From Marivirga lumbricoides (lineage in GTDB: Bacteria; Bacteroidota; Bacteroidia; Cytophagales; Cyclobacteriaceae), in NCBI RefSeq assembly GCF_014636295.1, contig NZ_BMEC01000004.1, forward strand, positions 1 to 64,000: 64,000 bases of DNA, in the 5' to 3' direction. The translations under genes were made by a program, and so were the position numbers. Positions 63,104 to 64,000 of this stretch are shown one piece after another. The first letter of the stretch is position 1, and every line of letters starts with the position of its first letter. The notes beneath the pieces are model-generated. The model made no database searches and was not told where the DNA came from. It saw only the letters and a program-made list of their open reading frames with translations.

Positions 63104-63321
63104 GAAAGTTAATCACATAGTGTATCGTTCATTGCGAACGCAGTGTGGCAATCTTAGCATTAGAATGACCTAATGTTATAAGGAACATATGTTTGGTTTT
63201 GGAAAGATTGCTTCGTTCCTCTCAAATGACGTTCTAATTGAATTTTCTATGCGGAGAATCCCCCTGCCCCCTTTTTAAGGAAGGAGGAGAGATCCAGTGA
63301 GAATTTACACTGTTCTTTTAG
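63104..63321 (+). repeat. Duplicated block, copy D
   Basis: Second copy of 62703-62918 in direct orientation, 401 bp downstream, ending 14 bp before the stop codon of the minus-strand ABC permease gene. Confidence 0.8.
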
Positions 63322-63334
63322 ACATCAAAGGCCC

Positions 63335-64000
63335 CTAAACAAACTTCTCCCTAAACTGTAAATTGAACATCCCATAGAGCAGGCAAAGGGCACTGGCCAC
63401 CATCAGGTACAGTCGGTTTTTGAAAATAATGGTCTGCCAGATGAACTCACTCATGTCACGAGGTTCTGAAAAAGGGTTGAGGAAGACATTATAAACATTG
63501 TATTGCAGGGGTTCTGCAAAAACAAAGAAGATAAAGGATACAATTACAATGACAATGGCAGTGCCATTCCCATTTTTAATCAATGTAGAAAGCATAAAGG
63601 CCAGCGAAGACAGAAACCCGATAGGGAAGAGGACTTGCCCCACCATAGGCAGTAGGCTAAATCGATACAAAGTCATATTGGCAATGCTACCCAGTACCAA
63701 TAAAATGACGCCTGCCACGCCTATGGCCAACACAAAGCGCACCAGCCACACTTTATAACGGTAATTGGGAATGCCAAAAATGGTTTCCAGCATTTTGGAA
63801 TCATCATCATTCTGAATGCCATAGGCCATAGGGTAGAAGATCAGCAGCAAGCCTGGGAACACCAGGAAGCCGTAAACTACTGCCTCATTAAATTCCGGGT
63901 CCTCAAAAATGGTGATCATAATGATGAAACCAAAGAACAGAAATGCCGCCAGCACAAAGTAGACGAATTTGTTCGCGAATATTACCTTTACGTTGTAGGT
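63335..64000 (-). CDS. ABC-2-type transporter permease, 5' part outside the window
   Basis: The frame is open to the window edge, so the N-terminus lies beyond 64000. The 221 visible residues contain six hydrophobic segments and a polar loop (QNDDDSKMLETIFGIPNYRYKVW) of the kind seen in ABC-2 permeases of Bacteroidota, with no nucleotide-binding domain. Substrate unknown. A GTG at 63955 could be misread as a start, but the frame continues through it with typical membrane-protein sequence. Confidence 0.7.
   Translation of the reverse strand, partial: TYNVKVIFANKFVYFVLAAFLFFGFIIMITIFEDPEFNEAVVYGFLVFPGLLLIFYPMAYGIQNDDDSKMLETIFGIPNYRYKVWLVRFVLAIGVAGVILLVLGSIANMTLYRFSLLPMVGQVLFPIGFLSSLAFMLSTLIKNGNGTAIVIVIVSFIFFVFAEPLQYNVYNVFLNPFSEPRDMSEFIWQTIIFKNRLYLMVASALCLLYGMFNLQFREKFV

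Larger units (their letters stand above)
62700..63334. other. 635-bp non-coding block made almost wholly of repeats
   Basis: Order: 216-bp block C, inverted-repeat element, paired-hairpin element F, 218-bp block D. No gene. Confidence 0.75.

Noticed and set aside
60839-63334. CRISPR array in the repeat-rich region
   Set aside because: The repeats differ in length and type, there are no regularly spaced unique spacers of 30 bp or so, and no cas gene is present; the 21-bp array has no spacers.

Overview
The window looks like chromosomal DNA of a Bacteroidota bacterium, most likely of the order Cytophagales. The evidence is: low GC content; two secreted proteins with a C-terminal type IX secretion (Por) sorting domain (252-2168 and 6074-9034); Bacteroidota-type -7 promoter boxes (TAnnTTTG) ahead of dnaG, ribBA and others; few recognisable Shine-Dalgarno sequences; the long form of IspG; and many signal peptides or lipoprotein signals ending in AQ, SQ or C. 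No rRNA, tRNA, CRISPR array, prophage or transposase gene was recognised.

From 0 to 46.5 kb the window is densely packed core genome. In order it holds: a cell-wall group (tandem D-Ala-D-Ala ligase fusion, PASTA protein, T9SS protein); a secreted M43 metallopeptidase; an Fe-S assembly pair (NifU-like, Mrp); dnaG and ribBA; surE, xseB and murB; dCMP deaminase; MscL; a DEAD-box helicase; a TspO-like protein; a PQQ-type dehydrogenase; both methylmalonyl-CoA mutase subunits; dnaA facing an exonuclease/GIY-YIG fusion; homogentisate dioxygenase; an S41 peptidase; a tight hemerythrin/ruvX/def operon; TPR, FAD oxidoreductase, NhaC, 3'-5' exonuclease, ispG and OmpA-family genes; and a GDSL lipase followed by a lipoprotein.

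From 46.5 to 64 kb the content becomes more accessory: an S9 peptidase, a zinc-ribbon membrane protein plus an unknown partner flanked by a 43-bp imperfect repeat, a translationally coupled four-gene membrane operon (DUF4153/DUF4173-like, 157-aa protein, DUF1361, DgkA) with two near-identical palindromes upstream, an EcsC protein, two alpha/beta hydrolases, an Rrf2 regulator next to a QorB/NmrA-like reductase with matching palindromes at both promoters, a CPBP protease, a CE2-like esterase and a truncated ABC permease. Large gaps here (53.8-54.7 and 60.8-63.3 kb) are full of non-coding repeats: paired hairpin elements resembling REP/MITE sequences, a TTGCGA/GCAATCTT inverted-repeat element in three copies, a 216-218 bp duplicated block, a G/C-rich hairpin repeat, and a 21-bp tandem array.

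The most noteworthy points are the Ddl fusion, whose two halves have lost different active-site residues; the Rrf2 operator pair; the palindrome-controlled membrane operon; the non-coding repeat families of the last 10 kb; and a UvrC-like four-cysteine cluster in the exonuclease/GIY-YIG protein. I did not find a convincing new multi-gene defence or biosynthetic system.
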